The notes: generated from the sequence alone by a model not told the origin. DNA of 64,000 nucleotides from Acuticoccus yangtzensis (GCF_001927245.1 NZ_MJUX01000006.1:1-64000); one strand, 5' to 3'. Positions 1 through 12,334 are shown, counted from the first letter of the stretch. Translations and numbers: made by a program.

Positions 1-351
1 AGTTTATTCTGGGTCACTCTTCGCTCCTATGCTTGTGGATGCGGGCTCGGTGGCCCCGGTATCCGTCCAGGCTTCGAGGAGAAGAGAGGGGCGATCACAC
101 TTCGCTCCGGCCTCCCATCCGGTCTCACGGGGGCCTGCGTCCCTTCGATCCGTCCCCTCCCGCGGCCGGCGGTTGTCGCCGCCGGCCGCGGCCCCATACT
201 GACGGCGGGGCCCGTCAACAGCAAAACACAAGCGGCCCTTGCACCCTGCTCTCGTCCGGTGCAGGGCCACGCGGCGAGGGCGGATCCGAGGGACGGACGC
301 CGCTGTTCCTTGGAGAGACCCGAGCCTGCGGCGGTGCCGCCCGCCGCCGTG
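1..351. other. non-coding stretch at window edge
   Basis: No open frame here shows recognisable protein features; frames on both strands are Arg/Pro/Ala-rich translations typical of GC-rich shadows. The only structure I can support is a perfect 12-bp inverted repeat, listed separately. A gene tail entering from outside the window cannot be excluded, because the first ~40 bases are less GC-rich than the rest. Confidence 0.5.
161..190 (-). terminator. GC-rich stem-loop, possible terminator of the cyclase gene
   Basis: Perfect 12-bp inverted repeat (161-172 with 179-190) around a 6-base loop. It lies about 160 bp past the stop of the minus-strand cyclase gene. There is no T-tract on either side, so a rho-independent role is uncertain; it could equally be a structural element of the spacer. 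Confidence 0.3.
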
Positions 352-1638
352 TCAGCGTTTGGCGAGACCATAGAGGGCGCGGCGATCGCGCACGCCCTCG
401 AGGTTGAAGGCGCCGCGCAGGACGAAGCGATCGGGCGCGAGGTCGGCCACGGGGGCGGAGACGAGGACCGGCTCGCGCAGCATCTTCGTCAGCGCCTCGA
501 TGCGGGCGACCATGTTCACCGTGGGGCCGATGACGGAGAAGGACAGACGGCGGGGCGTCCCGATGTTGCCGAAGCGCACGTCGCCCACCGCGAGGGCAAT
601 GCCGACGAGGCCTTCGCGCGCGGTGGCTTTCATCGCCGGAGGGGCATCGCCGGACAGGACGCGCGAGCGCAGCGCGGTGAGGCGCTGCAAGCTGTCGTCG
701 AGTGCGCCGAGGGCGCGGCGCAGTCCGTCGTCCTGGATCGGGAAGATCCCGAGGACCGCGTCACCGATGAAGTCGAGCACCTGGCCGCCCGCATCGCCCA
801 CGGCGCCCGCGGTCGCCTCGAACACCTCGTTGAGGAAGCCGATGGTCTCGTCCAGAGGCACCTCCTCGGCGAGAGGGGTGAAGGCGCGCATGTCGCTGTA
901 CCAGATGGCGGCGGGGATCACCTCCGCATCGCCGCGCCGGATGGCCCCGCCCAGCACCCGCTCGGCGGCGAGAGGGCCGAGATAGGTGGCCGCCAGCGCC
1001 TCGCCCATCGCCATCTCGATGATGGAGCGGAAGCCGAGGGCGAGCGTCGGCAAGAGGTTCAGCACGGCGTCGATGGCGGCGTCGTCGAACCCGTCCGGCG
1101 CGCGGGTGCAGAAGCTGAAGAAGACGCCCCGCATGACGCCGTGGTCGATATGCGCACCGCCGAATTTCGCGATCGAGGCGACATAATCCGTGTGCCCCTC
1201 GCCGCGCAGCTCACGGAGGAGATCGAAAGGCTGGGCGGGGGGCCGCAAGTCCGCCCGGTAGAAGGTCAGCTCATTCTCCACCACGTGGCGCAGCACGCTG
1301 TGCGCGCCGTCGCGATGGGCGGCGGCCTCGTGGGTCATCTCCCCGCCGGCGAGGGCGCCGTCGTCGCGCCAGTTGATGAACTTGGCGTAGATCAGCGGAT
1401 GAAGGGCGCGCCAGGCGACCGAGACGCGCGACACGGGAACCCCGGCGTCGTTGAGCGCGCGACCGAAGGCGGCGAGGAGCTCTTCGCCGTTCGTGGCTTT
1501 GAGGGCGACGGCGGTGAGGGTGCGCGCGAGGGCGAGGCCGTCGACCGCGCCGCGGCCGGTGCGCTCCATCACATCCACCGGTGTCTCTCCGGCAAGTCCA
1601 CGAATGCCGTGATCTGCGGCCGTGCCACGCTCATCCAC
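352..1638 (-). CDS. class III adenylate/guanylate cyclase domain protein
   Basis: Predicted nucleotide cyclase of 428 residues. The C-terminal half (about 240-425) carries the class III catalytic domain: metal-binding Asp249 in YSDMRAFT, Asp293 in FIGDAVLGIFP, and the transition-state pair Asn375/Arg379 in VNMVAR. The first ~220 residues match no sensor domain I recognise and contain no membrane segment, so the protein is probably cytosolic. The residue normally occupied by the base-selecting Lys (just before FIGD) is Asp289. The second selecting position is Ser368, close to the Thr used in many bacterial class IIIb enzymes. Substrate (ATP or GTP) therefore cannot be assumed. The reading frame opens with GTG at 1638; an ATG at 1569 with GGAGAG upstream is an alternative. 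It stands alone, with no neighbour in the same operon. Confidence 0.85.
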   Translation of the reverse strand: MDERGTAADHGIRGLAGETPVDVMERTGRGAVDGLALARTLTAVALKATNGEELLAAFGRALNDAGVPVSRVSVAWRALHPLIYAKFINWRDDGALAGGEMTHEAAAHRDGAHSVLRHVVENELTFYRADLRPPAQPFDLLRELRGEGHTDYVASIAKFGGAHIDHGVMRGVFFSFCTRAPDGFDDAAIDAVLNLLPTLALGFRSIIEMAMGEALAATYLGPLAAERVLGGAIRRGDAEVIPAAIWYSDMRAFTPLAEEVPLDETIGFLNEVFEATAGAVGDAGGQVLDFIGDAVLGIFPIQDDGLRRALGALDDSLQRLTALRSRVLSGDAPPAMKATAREGLVGIALAVGDVRFGNIGTPRRLSFSVIGPTVNMVARIEALTKMLREPVLVSAPVADLAPDRFVLRGAFNLEGVRDRRALYGLAKR

Positions 1639-2178
1639 CCTTCGCCCAGCAGCGCTTCGCCCGCGAGAGCCGTCCGCCCGCGTTGCCGTGATGCGGATCG
1701 GCGCCCCTCGGCAGAGCCGGCGCGCTCTGGGCTCTGATCAGGGGTCCGCCCTGCGGCACGGTGCTGCCGTGGGAGCGCGGGGAAAGCCACCTGGTTCAAT
1801 TAAGCCGAGGGATGATTAGACGATAGGGATGGTACGGCTGGCAACGTCAATCGTGCGCCGAGGGTCGTTCGCGCGCAAAGATTGGTGCGGCGTGTCGCTT
1901 CGGTGCCGCGATGCCGGAGCGGAGACGGCCTCCGCAGGCGCGCGTCGGGCGCCTCACACCAGGCGTGCGGCCGGGCCGAGCTTCAACACCGCCTTCGCCG
2001 CGGAAGGCGCACCCGGTCCGCGCCGAGCGAGGCGGGTCGATGCCGGCCGAGCGCTCCGTTCGCCTGGGCTGTTCGACCAAAGCGGAAAGAGCGCCGCCTC
2101 TGAAGTCATGAGCATTTCCGTCCGCTCAAGCTCGATCAGCTTGAGCGGAATTTACAGGCTGGGACGCGGCCGGGACCG
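1639..2178. other. 540-bp spacer between secA and cyclase gene
   Basis: No convincing gene. Frames in both directions are low-complexity Arg/Ala-rich. A less GC-rich patch at about 1795-1830 could hold the promoter of the minus-strand cyclase, but I see no clean -35/-10 pair. The only clear element is the 12-bp stem-loop at 2121-2149 downstream of secA. Confidence 0.5.
2121..2149 (-). terminator. stem-loop downstream of secA
   Basis: Perfect 12-bp inverted repeat (2121-2132 and 2138-2149) with a 5-base loop, 29 bp beyond the secA stop codon on the minus strand. The tail lacks a long T-run, so it may act as an RNA-stabilising 3' hairpin or weak terminator. Confidence 0.45.
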
Positions 2179-4998
<2,820 letters not shown>

Positions 4999-5154
4999 CC
5001 AGGATGTCCTTACCTCTATGCGGAGCGGCGTCGGCCACGATATGAACCGGCGCGATAGGCGGCAATGAGAATGTCTGCCGCGCGCGATCCGACATATGTT
5101 TGGGGCTGGGCCATGTCAAACGAGAGGCCGGCCCCACACCGAAGGACATCCCCC

Positions 5155-6057
5155 ATGATAAAGCGCACGCTGAGTGCGATGGCCGCCTCGGCCTTCCTCG
5201 TTTCCGCCGCTTTCGCCCAAAACAATCCGGCCGCGGATCAGGTCCTTGCGACCGTCAACGGCGACGAGATTACCGCCGGTGACGTGACCTATGCGCGCGC
5301 CGCACTGGGCGACGCGGTGCAGCGCATGCCCGCCGACCAGCGCGACGAAATGATTCTTTCGCTGCTGATCGACATGGCGCTGATGGCCGATGCGGCCGAG
5401 AAGGAGGGTCTCGACCAGGACCCCGATTTTCAGCGCCGCATGGCCTTCCAGCGCATGCAGGCGCTGCAGGAAGGTTACATGACCGGCGTCGTCGCCGGCA
5501 CCATCACCGAAGAGGCGGTGAAAAGCCGTTATGACGAGGAGGTGGCCAAGCTGCCGAAGGAGCAGCTTTCGGCGAGCCACATCCTGGTCGAGACCGAGGA
5601 AGAGGCGAAGGACCTCATCGCCCAGCTCAATGACGGCGCCGATTTCGCCAAGCTGGCCGAGGAGCACTCGAAGGATCCGGGGTCGGCCGCACGCGGCGGC
5701 TCGCTCGGCAACTTCACCCGCGGCCGCATGGTCAAGCCGTTCGAGGACGCGGCCTTCGCGCTCGAGGTCGGCGAGATCACCGAGGAGCCGGTCCAGTCGC
5801 AGTTCGGCTGGCATATCATCAAGCTCGACGAAAAGAGCGAGGTGCCGGTTCCGCCGCTGGAGCAGGTCGCCGGGCAGATCCAGCAGCTTCTGGTCCGTGA
5901 CGCCTACGTCTCCGCCGTGGAGGCGCTGAAGGCCGACGCCGACATCGAGACCGCGGGCGGTGTGCCGCTGCCGAACCCGGCGACCACCCCGGCCGAGACG
6001 AACGCCGTCCCGGCCCCGCCGGTCGACCCGAACGCCCCGGTTCCCGCGCCGCAATAA
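5155..6057 (+). CDS. periplasmic parvulin-type peptidyl-prolyl isomerase
   Basis: Exported foldase of 300 residues: an N-terminal Sec signal peptide (about 1-21, ending AFAQ), a SurA/PrsA-like helical chaperone region (about 25-130), then one parvulin domain (about 135-230) with the family pattern [13 protein letters not shown]…[10 protein letters not shown]…FGWHIIKL. The C-terminal ~45 residues are Pro/Ala-rich and probably flexible. The start at 5155 is chosen because it begins the signal peptide and has GAAGGA nine bases upstream; a longer frame from 5065 adds residues that would precede the signal peptide. It probably helps fold outer-membrane or periplasmic proteins delivered by the neighbouring SecA. 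Confidence 0.93.
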   Translation: MIKRTLSAMAASAFLVSAAFAQNNPAADQVLATVNGDEITAGDVTYARAALGDAVQRMPADQRDEMILSLLIDMALMADAAEKEGLDQDPDFQRRMAFQRMQALQEGYMTGVVAGTITEEAVKSRYDEEVAKLPKEQLSASHILVETEEEAKDLIAQLNDGADFAKLAEEHSKDPGSAARGGSLGNFTRGRMVKPFEDAAFALEVGEITEEPVQSQFGWHIIKLDEKSEVPVPPLEQVAGQIQQLLVRDAYVSAVEALKADADIETAGGVPLPNPATTPAETNAVPAPPVDPNAPVPAPQ

Positions 6058-6226
6058 GGCGGGCGGACAGGGCAGGCCCCGCGAAGGCGGCGCCTGCCCG
6101 TCTCGGCCGGCGGTCCTCATGACGCGGGCGCCGGGCAGGACATGCATCGCGGCATACGATCACCGCTTTAAGATTCCACGGAATTGGCGTATGGCGCGTG
6201 TGCGTGAGCTGCCGAGACCGAGACCG

Positions 6227-7447
6227 ATGACCCCTTCCCCCTTTGCGCCTGCAACCCTAGCCGAGCCGCCGATGGTCGCCGGGGTCCGAATCGCCACGGC
6301 CGCCGCGGGGATCAAGTACAAGAACCGCACCGACGTCCTGTTGATGGCGTTCGACGAAGGCACCACGGTCGCCGGTGTCTTCACCACGTCGCGCTGCCCT
6401 TCGGCGCCGGTGGAGTGGTGCCGCACGCAGTTGCCGCGCGGCACGGCGCGGGCGCTTCTGGTCAATTCCGGCAACGCGAACGCCTTCACCGGCAAGAAGG
6501 GCCGCGCCTCCACCGCGCTGTCGGCCGACCTTGCCGCCAAGGCGCTGGGCATCGCGCCGGAGGACGTCTTCCTCGCCTCCACCGGCGTCATCGGCGAGCC
6601 GTTGCCCGCCGAACGGTTCGGCGGCGTGATGGACGATGCCGCCGCCCGCCTCGCCCCTGAAGGCTGGGCGGACGCGGCCCGCGCCATCATGACCACGGAC
6701 ACCTTTCCCAAGGCCGAAAGCCGCACCGTTTCGCTCACCGGCGGCACGGTGACGATCACCGGCATCGCCAAGGGCGCCGGCATGATCGCCCCCGACATGG
6801 CGACGATGCTGTCCTTCATCGCGACCGACGCCGCCATCGGTGCGGCCGACCTTCAGGGCTTCCTCTCCGCGGGCGCTGCGAAGAGCTTCAACAAGGTGAC
6901 GATCGACAGCGACACGTCGACCTCCGACACCGTGCTCGCCTTCGCCACCGGCGCGTCGGGCATCACCGTCGCCGCCGGGTCCGACGATGCGGCCGCCTTC
7001 GCCGCCGCGCTGGACGATCTGATGCTCGCCCTCGCCCACTGGGTGACCAAGGACGGCGAAGGCTGCACCAAGTTCGTCGCCGTCACCGTGGACGGGGCCG
7101 AGAGCGACCGGTCCGCCTTTAAGATCGCCAAGTCGATCGCCGATTCGCCGCTGGTGAAGACCGCCATCGCCGGCGAGGACGCCAACTGGGGCCGCATCGT
7201 CATGGCCGTGGGCAAAGCCGGCGAGCCGGCTGACCGCGACCGCCTGGCGATCTATTTCGGCGACGTCCGCGTCGCCGTCGACGGTGAGCGCGACCCCGAT
7301 TATTCCGAGGCCGCCGCCTCCGCGGTGATGAAACAGCCTGAGATCGCCATCCGCGTGGACCTCGGCCTCGGCACCGGGCGCGATACGGTGTGGACGTGCG
7401 ACCTCACCAAGGAGTACGTCGCCATCAACGGGGACTATCGCAGCTGA
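6227..7447 (+). CDS. argJ: bifunctional ornithine acetyltransferase/N-acetylglutamate synthase
   Basis: Transfers acetyl from N-acetylornithine to glutamate, closing the cyclic arginine pathway, and may also make N-acetylglutamate from acetyl-CoA. The precursor self-cleaves before the conserved Thr (Thr193 here) in the motif [16 protein letters not shown]; the N-terminal [18 protein letters not shown] block and the NDW-like ANWGRI block are also present. The product is 406 residues from ATG 6227, close to family length. An in-frame ATG at 6191 would add 12 residues; 6227 matches the usual ArgJ N-terminus better. Its stop overlaps the start of mutT by one base (TGATG). ArgB is encoded 26 kb downstream. 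Confidence 0.95.
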   Translation: MTPSPFAPATLAEPPMVAGVRIATAAAGIKYKNRTDVLLMAFDEGTTVAGVFTTSRCPSAPVEWCRTQLPRGTARALLVNSGNANAFTGKKGRASTALSADLAAKALGIAPEDVFLASTGVIGEPLPAERFGGVMDDAAARLAPEGWADAARAIMTTDTFPKAESRTVSLTGGTVTITGIAKGAGMIAPDMATMLSFIATDAAIGAADLQGFLSAGAAKSFNKVTIDSDTSTSDTVLAFATGASGITVAAGSDDAAAFAAALDDLMLALAHWVTKDGEGCTKFVAVTVDGAESDRSAFKIAKSIADSPLVKTAIAGEDANWGRIVMAVGKAGEPADRDRLAIYFGDVRVAVDGERDPDYSEAAASAVMKQPEIAIRVDLGLGTGRDTVWTCDLTKEYVAINGDYRS

Positions 7448-7863
7448 TGCGCATCGTCCTGGTGGTTGCGGCCGCCTTGATCGACGAGGCGGGCCAGATC
7501 CTCGTCACCCAGCGGCCGGAGGGCAAATCCCTCGCCGGTCTGTGGGAATTTCCCGGCGGCAAGATCGACCCGGGCGAAACACCCGAAGCGGCACTCTGCC
7601 GCGAGCTCGACGAGGAAATCGGCGTCACCGTCGCCCCCGAGGCGCTGGAGCCGCTGACCTTCGCCAGCCACACCTACGACGACTTCCACCTGATGATGCC
7701 GCTCTACGTCGTGCGCCGCTGGCGCGGCGTGCCGCGGCCGATCGAAGTGGCGGACCTGAGGTTCGTTACGCCCGATGCCCTGTCCACGCTGGAGATGCCG
7801 GCCGCGGACGTGCCTTTGGTGGAGAGCCTTCAGGCCAAATTCAGAGCACAATCTGCACCTTAA
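7447..7863 (+). CDS. mutT: Nudix hydrolase, 8-oxo-dGTP diphosphatase MutT
   Basis: Sanitises the nucleotide pool by hydrolysing 8-oxo-dGTP to the monophosphate, preventing A:T to C:G transversions. The 138-residue product has a complete Nudix box starting at GGKIDPGETPEAA and continuing CRELDEEIG, with all catalytic Glu residues, and the MutT-type FPGGK lead-in. It is translationally coupled to argJ (TGATG), an order found in many rhizobia. Confidence 0.92.
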   Translation: MRIVLVVAAALIDEAGQILVTQRPEGKSLAGLWEFPGGKIDPGETPEAALCRELDEEIGVTVAPEALEPLTFASHTYDDFHLMMPLYVVRRWRGVPRPIEVADLRFVTPDALSTLEMPAADVPLVESLQAKFRAQSAP

Positions 7864-7934
7864 GGCGCAACCCTTCGGGCCTTTTTGGTGTTCGGTTAAG
7901 GACGAGTCTGGCGGTGCCACAAAGGCGGCACATT

Positions 7935-7954
7935 CCCCCTGCAATGACAGGGGG
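7935..7954 (+). other. leader hairpin just before opgG ribosome-binding site
   Basis: Perfect 7-bp inverted repeat (7935-7941 with 7948-7954) ending two bases before the AAGGAG Shine-Dalgarno (7956-7961) of opgG. It could limit read-through from mutT or modulate ribosome access; nothing in the sequence decides between these. Confidence 0.4.
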
Positions 7955-7968
7955 TAAGGAGAGTGTTG

Positions 7969-9537
7969 ATGAGGATTGACCGGCGACTCTTCGTCACCGG
8001 CGCCGCCGCCGTGTGGGCTTGGGCTGGCGCTGCCGGTGCTTTACCTCGTTTCGTCTCGCAGGCACTCGCACGCTCCCGTGAAGAGATCAGCACCGATCCC
8101 GCCCTCTACGGCGAGACCGTGCCCTTCTCCGTCGCCCGCCTGCGCGAACTGGCCGAAGCCCTGTCGCAGCGGGACTACGAAGACCGCCGCGGCGAGGTTC
8201 CGGGCTCACTCACGAGCATGGACTTCTCCACCTATCGTCAGATCCAGCCGGGTCCCGCCTGGCCGCAGCCGATCGCGCCGGACAACCGCTTCGCCTTCGA
8301 GGCGTTGCTGCCCGGCTTCGTCTACAATCAGCCGGTCGAGCTCTGGGTTGTGCGCGGGGAGAGCGCGCAGAAGGTGGTCTACAAGGCCGATAGCTACGTG
8401 GTGGGTGACGCCGCGAAGGACGGCTTTCCTTCGGGTGATCTCCCCTTCTCCGGCTTCAACCTCCAGTCCGGCGTGGCCGACGACGGGGCGCTGCGCGAAT
8501 TCGCCAGCTTCCAGGGGGCGAGCTACTTCCGCGCGGTCGGCCGGGGGGAAACCTACGGCCTCGCCGCCCGCGGCCTCGCCATCGACACCGGCGTTCCGAC
8601 CGGCGAAGAGTTCCCCGTCTTCCGCGCCTTCTGGATCGTCGAGGCGCCGGACGATGCCGCGGCCATCACCGTCTTTGCGCTGCTCGATTCGCCGTCGACG
8701 ACCGGGCTCTACAAGTTCACCCTCGCGCCGGGCGACGCCACCTATACCGACGTCGAGCTGACGCTGTTTCCGCGCCGCACCATCCGCACTATCGGTTTTG
8801 CGCCCTTCTCGTCGATGTTCCTCTTCTCGGACATCAACCGGAACGAGTACAACGACTACCGCGACGCGGTGCACGACTCGGACGGCCTGTCCATTTTGCG
8901 GGGCAACGGGGAGTGGCTGTGGCGGCCGCTCGACAATCCGAGCCGGCTGGAGGTCTCAGCCTTCGTCGACGAGAACCCGCAAGGTTTCGGGCTCGTTCAA
9001 CGCAAGCGCAATTTCACCGACTACGAGGATGCGGAAGCTCGCTTCGAGCTGAGAACTTCTGCATGGGTGGAGCCTCGAGGGTCTTGGGGAAAGGGCTCGG
9101 TTGTCCTATTTGAGATCCCGACGACGAGAGAGTGGAACGACAACATCGTCGCCTACTGGCAACCGGCAGTCCAGCCCGAGCGCGGCCGCCCCTTTGACCT
9201 GGCCTACAGGATCCATTGGGAGAGCCTCCCGCAGGTCGCCGCGCCCGGCCCCCAGGTCATCAATACCCGTATCGGCCGGAACCTTTCCGACGATAGATAC
9301 CTTATAGTCGTAGATTACCTCTTGCGGGGGTCTTCGATCGAGAACCTTGGCGTGGATCTCGCCGTGTCCGCCGGGTCGACATCGAATCTCACGCAATATC
9401 CTCTCCCGACTCGGGATATCCTGCGCGTAACTTTCGAGTTTGACCCGGATGACGCCGATCTCAGCGAGATGAGGTTGGCGCTCGTGCCGGAAAGTGGACC
9501 CCCAGGCGAGCGATGGCTTTACCGATGGACACGCTAG
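7969..9537 (+). CDS. opgG: periplasmic glucan biosynthesis protein OpgG/OpgD family
   Basis: Required for synthesis and branching of osmoregulated periplasmic glucans. The 522-residue product starts with a twin-arginine signal (DRRLFVTG followed by a hydrophobic stretch to about residue 25) and continues as the MdoG domain from about residue 38 (SREEISTDPALYGE, then MDFSTYRQIQ). The Tat signal is more like OpgD than the Sec-exported OpgG of enterobacteria. Start ATG 7969 follows AAGGAG at ideal spacing; GTG and TTG codons just upstream are less likely. The 3' end overlaps the opgH start by 25 bp, implying translational coupling. Base composition over the last ~450 bp is slightly less GC-rich than the flanks. 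Confidence 0.93.
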   Translation: MRIDRRLFVTGAAAVWAWAGAAGALPRFVSQALARSREEISTDPALYGETVPFSVARLRELAEALSQRDYEDRRGEVPGSLTSMDFSTYRQIQPGPAWPQPIAPDNRFAFEALLPGFVYNQPVELWVVRGESAQKVVYKADSYVVGDAAKDGFPSGDLPFSGFNLQSGVADDGALREFASFQGASYFRAVGRGETYGLAARGLAIDTGVPTGEEFPVFRAFWIVEAPDDAAAITVFALLDSPSTTGLYKFTLAPGDATYTDVELTLFPRRTIRTIGFAPFSSMFLFSDINRNEYNDYRDAVHDSDGLSILRGNGEWLWRPLDNPSRLEVSAFVDENPQGFGLVQRKRNFTDYEDAEARFELRTSAWVEPRGSWGKGSVVLFEIPTTREWNDNIVAYWQPAVQPERGRPFDLAYRIHWESLPQVAAPGPQVINTRIGRNLSDDRYLIVVDYLLRGSSIENLGVDLAVSAGSTSNLTQYPLPTRDILRVTFEFDPDDADLSEMRLALVPESGPPGERWLYRWTR

Positions 9538-11648
9538 GCTCAATGCAGAGACTGACCGCTACTCCGCCGCCGGCGCCGCTGGCGATGCCGGAGCAATCTT
9601 TCAAGACGCGCGGCCTTCCGGCCCACGACTTTCAGCGTCCGCGCCTGTCTACGATGGCGGCGCGGGCGACGCTCATCATCGTCACACTCGGCCTCGCCGC
9701 GTTCGGCGTGAGCGAGATGTATGCGGTCGCCAAGGTCGGCGGCATGGCCTTCCTCGAGTGGGGGCTGCTCGCAGTCTTCGCGGTCGCCTTCGCTTGGATC
9801 GGCTTTTCCGCCGCCAACGCGCTGGCGAGCCTCTTCGCCCCGCGCGGCAAGTCGGAGGACATCTACGCCGACGGTGGCCTGACGGCGATCGTCATGCCCG
9901 TCTACAACGAGGATCCGCGCGAGGTCTTCTCGGCGCTGGCGGCCATGGTGACCGACCTGCCGGAGCGCCTTCGCACCCGGTTCGAAGTCTTCATCGTCTC
10001 CGATACGACGAACGCGGAGACCTGGATCGCCGAGGAGCGGGCGCTGTCGATCCTGCGCGCCAAGTGCGGGCCGACGAAGGTGTGGTACCGCCGCCGCCGC
10101 GACAACACGCACCGCAAGGCCGGCAACGTGGCCGATTTCGTGCGCCGTTGGGGCGGGCGTTACGAGCACATGATCATGCTCGACGCCGACAGCCTGATTA
10201 CCGGCGACTCCCTCGCCCGCCTGCGCGCGGCGATGATCGCGGACCCGCGCGCCGGCATCATCCAGACGAGCCCGTCGCTGATCGGCGCGACGACGCCTTA
10301 TGCCCGCGCCCAGCAGTTCGCCAACACGGTCACCGGCCCGGTCGTCTCCAAGGGCATCGCCGCCTGGCAGGGCGAGGACGGCAACTATTGGGGACACAAC
10401 GCGATCATCCGCGTGGCGGCCTTCGCCTCCGCGGCGGGCCTGCCGGACCTTCCGGGCAAGCCTCCGTTCGGCGGGACGATCCTCAGCCACGATTTCGTCG
10501 AGGCGGCGCTCATCCGCCGCGCCGGGTGGACCGTGACCATGCGTCCGGACATCACCGGCTCCTACGAGGGCGCGCCGACGGACCTCTTCGGTGTCATCAA
10601 GCGCGACCGCAGGTGGGCGCAGGGCAACCTGCAGCATGCCCGCCTCGTCGGCGCGAATGGCTTTGCGACCTGCTCGCGGCTGCACTTCGTCATCGGCATC
10701 CTCGCCTACGTGATGAGCCCGGTCTGGCTGTTGATGCTCCTCACCGGCGTCGCCCTGTCGGTGCAGGCGACGCTGATCCGCCCTGAATATTTCCCGACCA
10801 GCTTTTCGCTGTTCCCGACCTGGCCGGCGTTCGACACCGAGCGGATGGTGACCCTCTTCATCATCTCGCTCGGCGTCCTCCTGCTGCCCAAGGTCATCGC
10901 CATGGTGCAGGCGCTGTTCGATGCGCGGCTGCGCAAGGGCTGCGGTGGTCCGCTCGGCGTCGTCGGCTCCTCCTTCCTAGAGCTTCTGATCTCGACCCTC
11001 ATCGCGCCGATCATGATGATCGCGCAGACGGGGATCGTGCTCTCCATCCTGCTCGGCCGTGCGGTCGGCTGGTTGCCGCAGGCGCGTCAGGGTCAGAGCA
11101 TCTGCTGGCGTGCGGCGTTCATGTTCCACAGCGTCCACATCGCGTGCGGCGTGGCGCTGGCGCTGATCGCGCTCGCCCACTCGCCTACCCTGGCGGCGTG
11201 GATGTCGCCGACGCTGTTCGCGCTGATCCTGGCGGCGCCGATCTCCAAGCTGTGCGGCTCCTTCACGCTCGGCCGCCGCATGCGCCGGATGAACGCCATG
11301 GTGACGCCGCAGGAATCGGCGCCTCCCGAGGTGCTGCTGATGGCCCAGCGCGAGGCTGACGCCTTCCCGGAGGCCCTCCCCTCGGACGCGCTGATCACGC
11401 TGGCGGAGGACCCGACCCTGTGCGACGCGCACCTCGGCGCGCTGGAGCCGGAGCAGCGCGGCCGCGGCCACTTCGACCCGACGCGGGCGCTGACCCAGGC
11501 GAAGGTGGGCGAGGCGCAGACCTTGGAGGAGCTGGCGAGCTGGCTCGCCCCGCAGGAGCGGATGGCGCTCATCTCAGACCTCGGCCTTCTCGGCTCGGCG
11601 CTGAAGCTGGGCAAGGGCCGGCGCAACATGGAGGCGTCGGCGGCCTGA
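9513..11648 (+). CDS. opgH: glucans biosynthesis glucosyltransferase MdoH/OpgH
   Basis: Inner-membrane GT2 glucosyltransferase that polymerises UDP-glucose into the beta-1,2 glucan backbone and passes it to the periplasm, where OpgG acts. The 711-residue product shows two N-terminal membrane segments, a cytosolic GT2 domain with the DxD motif in MLDADSLITGD, a QxxRW-type motif in RRWAQGNLQH, and a cluster of C-terminal membrane helices from about residue 390 to 600. The start at 9513 overlaps opgG; an ATG at 9525 is an alternative. A strong terminator follows directly, so opgG-opgH is a two-gene unit. Confidence 0.95.
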   Translation: MALPMDTLGSMQRLTATPPPAPLAMPEQSFKTRGLPAHDFQRPRLSTMAARATLIIVTLGLAAFGVSEMYAVAKVGGMAFLEWGLLAVFAVAFAWIGFSAANALASLFAPRGKSEDIYADGGLTAIVMPVYNEDPREVFSALAAMVTDLPERLRTRFEVFIVSDTTNAETWIAEERALSILRAKCGPTKVWYRRRRDNTHRKAGNVADFVRRWGGRYEHMIMLDADSLITGDSLARLRAAMIADPRAGIIQTSPSLIGATTPYARAQQFANTVTGPVVSKGIAAWQGEDGNYWGHNAIIRVAAFASAAGLPDLPGKPPFGGTILSHDFVEAALIRRAGWTVTMRPDITGSYEGAPTDLFGVIKRDRRWAQGNLQHARLVGANGFATCSRLHFVIGILAYVMSPVWLLMLLTGVALSVQATLIRPEYFPTSFSLFPTWPAFDTERMVTLFIISLGVLLLPKVIAMVQALFDARLRKGCGGPLGVVGSSFLELLISTLIAPIMMIAQTGIVLSILLGRAVGWLPQARQGQSICWRAAFMFHSVHIACGVALALIALAHSPTLAAWMSPTLFALILAAPISKLCGSFTLGRRMRRMNAMVTPQESAPPEVLLMAQREADAFPEALPSDALITLAEDPTLCDAHLGALEPEQRGRGHFDPTRALTQAKVGEAQTLEELASWLAPQERMALISDLGLLGSALKLGKGRRNMEASAA

Positions 11649-11686
11649 CCGCCGCCGCCCCCCAAACGCTCCACCGGTCCGAATGC

Positions 11687-11715
11687 AAACGGCGCCCTCA
11701 TCGGGCGCCGTTTTT
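11687..11715 (+). terminator. rho-independent terminator of opgGH
   Basis: Perfect 11-bp stem (11687-11697 with 11703-11713), 5-base loop, then a run of five T (11711-11715) 39 bp past the opgH stop. The A-rich left arm would also give a U-run on the opposite strand, so it may be bidirectional and serve the convergent HxlR gene. Confidence 0.9.
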
Positions 11716-11826
11716 GTATGCGGGAGCCATTCGTCCGAAGGTATGCGGCGGGTGGAACGCGAGGGGGGATGCCCTCGCTGCAGCGGCTCAACCCGGCACG
11801 GCCGCGGCGATGCGTCGGCGCCGGGC

Positions 11827-12252
11827 TCACAGCCCCGCGCGGCTCTCCTCGTCGGTGCCGCTGGTGCGCGCTCCGGCGGTGCCGCCCTCGAACCGGGCGC
11901 GCGCCTCGTCCACCCGGAACTGGTTGCGCACAGCCCACGCGCCGAGCGCCTCCAGCGGCGTCAAAAGATCGGTCCCGAGTTCGGTCAACTCGTAGTCCAC
12001 GCGCGGCGGGATGGACGGGGTCACGGTCCGCCGAACGAACCCGTCGCGCTCCAGATCCCGCAGCGTGGCAGTCAGCATCTTCTGGCTGATGTCGTCGATT
12101 TCGCGTTTCAGGTCGGAGAAGCGGCGCGGCCCGTCGGCGAGGCGCGTGACGACCAGAACGGTCCATTTTCCGCCGATCCGCGAGAGGAGCTCCTTCACGG
12201 GACGGCAACATTGGCCCCTGAACTCGTAGGCGGGTTCCTTCGATTTCACCAT
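11827..12252 (-). CDS. HxlR-family winged-helix regulator
   Basis: Transcription factor of 141 residues. The HxlR/DUF24 core is clear: a Cys pair near residue 15-16 followed by the GGKWTVLVV helix, the FSDLKREIDDISQKML recognition region and the wing YELTELG. Such proteins usually control an adjacent oxidoreductase in response to electrophiles or redox stress through an N-terminal Cys. It is divergent from an FMN reductase gene across 82 bp, which suggests it regulates that gene and itself. The effector is unknown. Confidence 0.92.
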   Translation of the reverse strand: MVKSKEPAYEFRGQCCRPVKELLSRIGGKWTVLVVTRLADGPRRFSDLKREIDDISQKMLTATLRDLERDGFVRRTVTPSIPPRVDYELTELGTDLLTPLEALGAWAVRNQFRVDEARARFEGGTAGARTSGTDEESRAGL

Positions 12253-12260
12253 GGTTACCT

Positions 12261-12317
12261 CAAAGTGCCGTCTTGTGGTGGTCGCCCATCCCTATAACTC
12301 ACGGGGCAGTCACTTTG
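12261..12317. promoter_or_regulatory. candidate HxlR operator pair in divergent spacer
   Basis: The spacer between the HxlR gene and the FMN reductase holds the inverted pair CAAAGTG (12261-12267) and CACTTTG (12311-12317), with identical arms 43 bp apart. Placement close to each start codon fits two operator half-sites of an autoregulated divergent promoter. Binding itself is inference. Confidence 0.4.
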
Positions 12318-12334
12318 CGATACCGGAGTTTCCG

